From an uncultured Acetatifactor sp. (lineage in GTDB: Bacteria; Bacillota; Clostridia; Lachnospirales; Lachnospiraceae), in assembly GCA_934402315.1 (NCBI GenBank), contig CAKRTS010000027.1, positions 1-23,370 on the forward strand: a DNA stretch of 23,370 nucleotides, read 5' to 3'. Shown here one piece after another: positions 23,060-23,370 of this stretch (positions are counted from its first letter, which is position 1; every line of letters begins with the position of its first letter). The position numbers were made by a program, and so were the translations under genes. Below the pieces are notes generated by a model. It searched no databases. It had not been told where the DNA came from and was given only the letters and a program-made list of their open reading frames with translations.

Positions 23060-23370
<311 letters not shown>

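Overview
The window looks like chromosome of a low-to-mid GC Firmicute, most likely a Lachnospiraceae member (Clostridia). The main evidence is the 16S rRNA 5' end at the right edge. Supporting signs are sigma-A style promoters, strong AGGAGG ribosome sites, VSGN-type surface-protein repeats and a TsaB-RimI fusion. Genus cannot be fixed from what is visible.

Layout. (1) 1-76: the 3' end of a group II intron (domains V and VI), whose body lies outside the window. It ends directly against the ribosome site of the next gene. (2) 91-3376: an AT-rich cassette with a large lipoprotein (beta-propeller-like plus solute-binding-like), an AgrB-family peptide-processing membrane protease and an unrecognised 75-residue protein; no AgrD peptide is visible. 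(3) 3461-6154: a secreted protein with three 40-residue repeats, two carboxypeptidase-regulatory-like domains and a YfaP-like C-terminus, then a trypsin-like serine protease lipoprotein. (4) 6172-7298: FMN riboswitch, intrinsic terminator and the riboflavin ECF S-component RibU. (5) 7484-8386: class B sortase with no substrate in view. (6) 8429-10809: a second large lipoprotein, paralogous to the first, followed by a 13-codon relic of the 75-residue gene and a promoter like the one behind the first cassette. (7) 10950-16828: a housekeeping run with a YcxB-like protein, tsaE, tsaB-rimI fusion, a small zinc-ribbon protein, rnz, a membrane-anchored unknown, tsaD and ispD. (8) 17142-21187: a carbohydrate ABC importer (lipoprotein and two permeases, no ATPase) with leader and intercistronic hairpins. 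(9) 21290-22366, minus strand: an XRE-flavin-split-barrel fusion and a stand-alone split-barrel protein. (10) 22599-23370: strong promoter, two tRNA-Ser genes and the start of a 16S rRNA gene.

How they work together. The tsa genes make the t6A37 tRNA modification, rnz matures tRNA 3' ends and ispD feeds isoprenoid synthesis. The surface genes (two lipoproteins, repeat protein, lipoprotein protease, sortase) concern the cell envelope. The most unusual part is the lipoprotein/AgrB/75-residue cassette. It occurs once intact and once as a collapsed copy about 7.4 kb away, and may be a peptide-processing or sensing system that does not use a recognisable AgrD. Function there is inference only.
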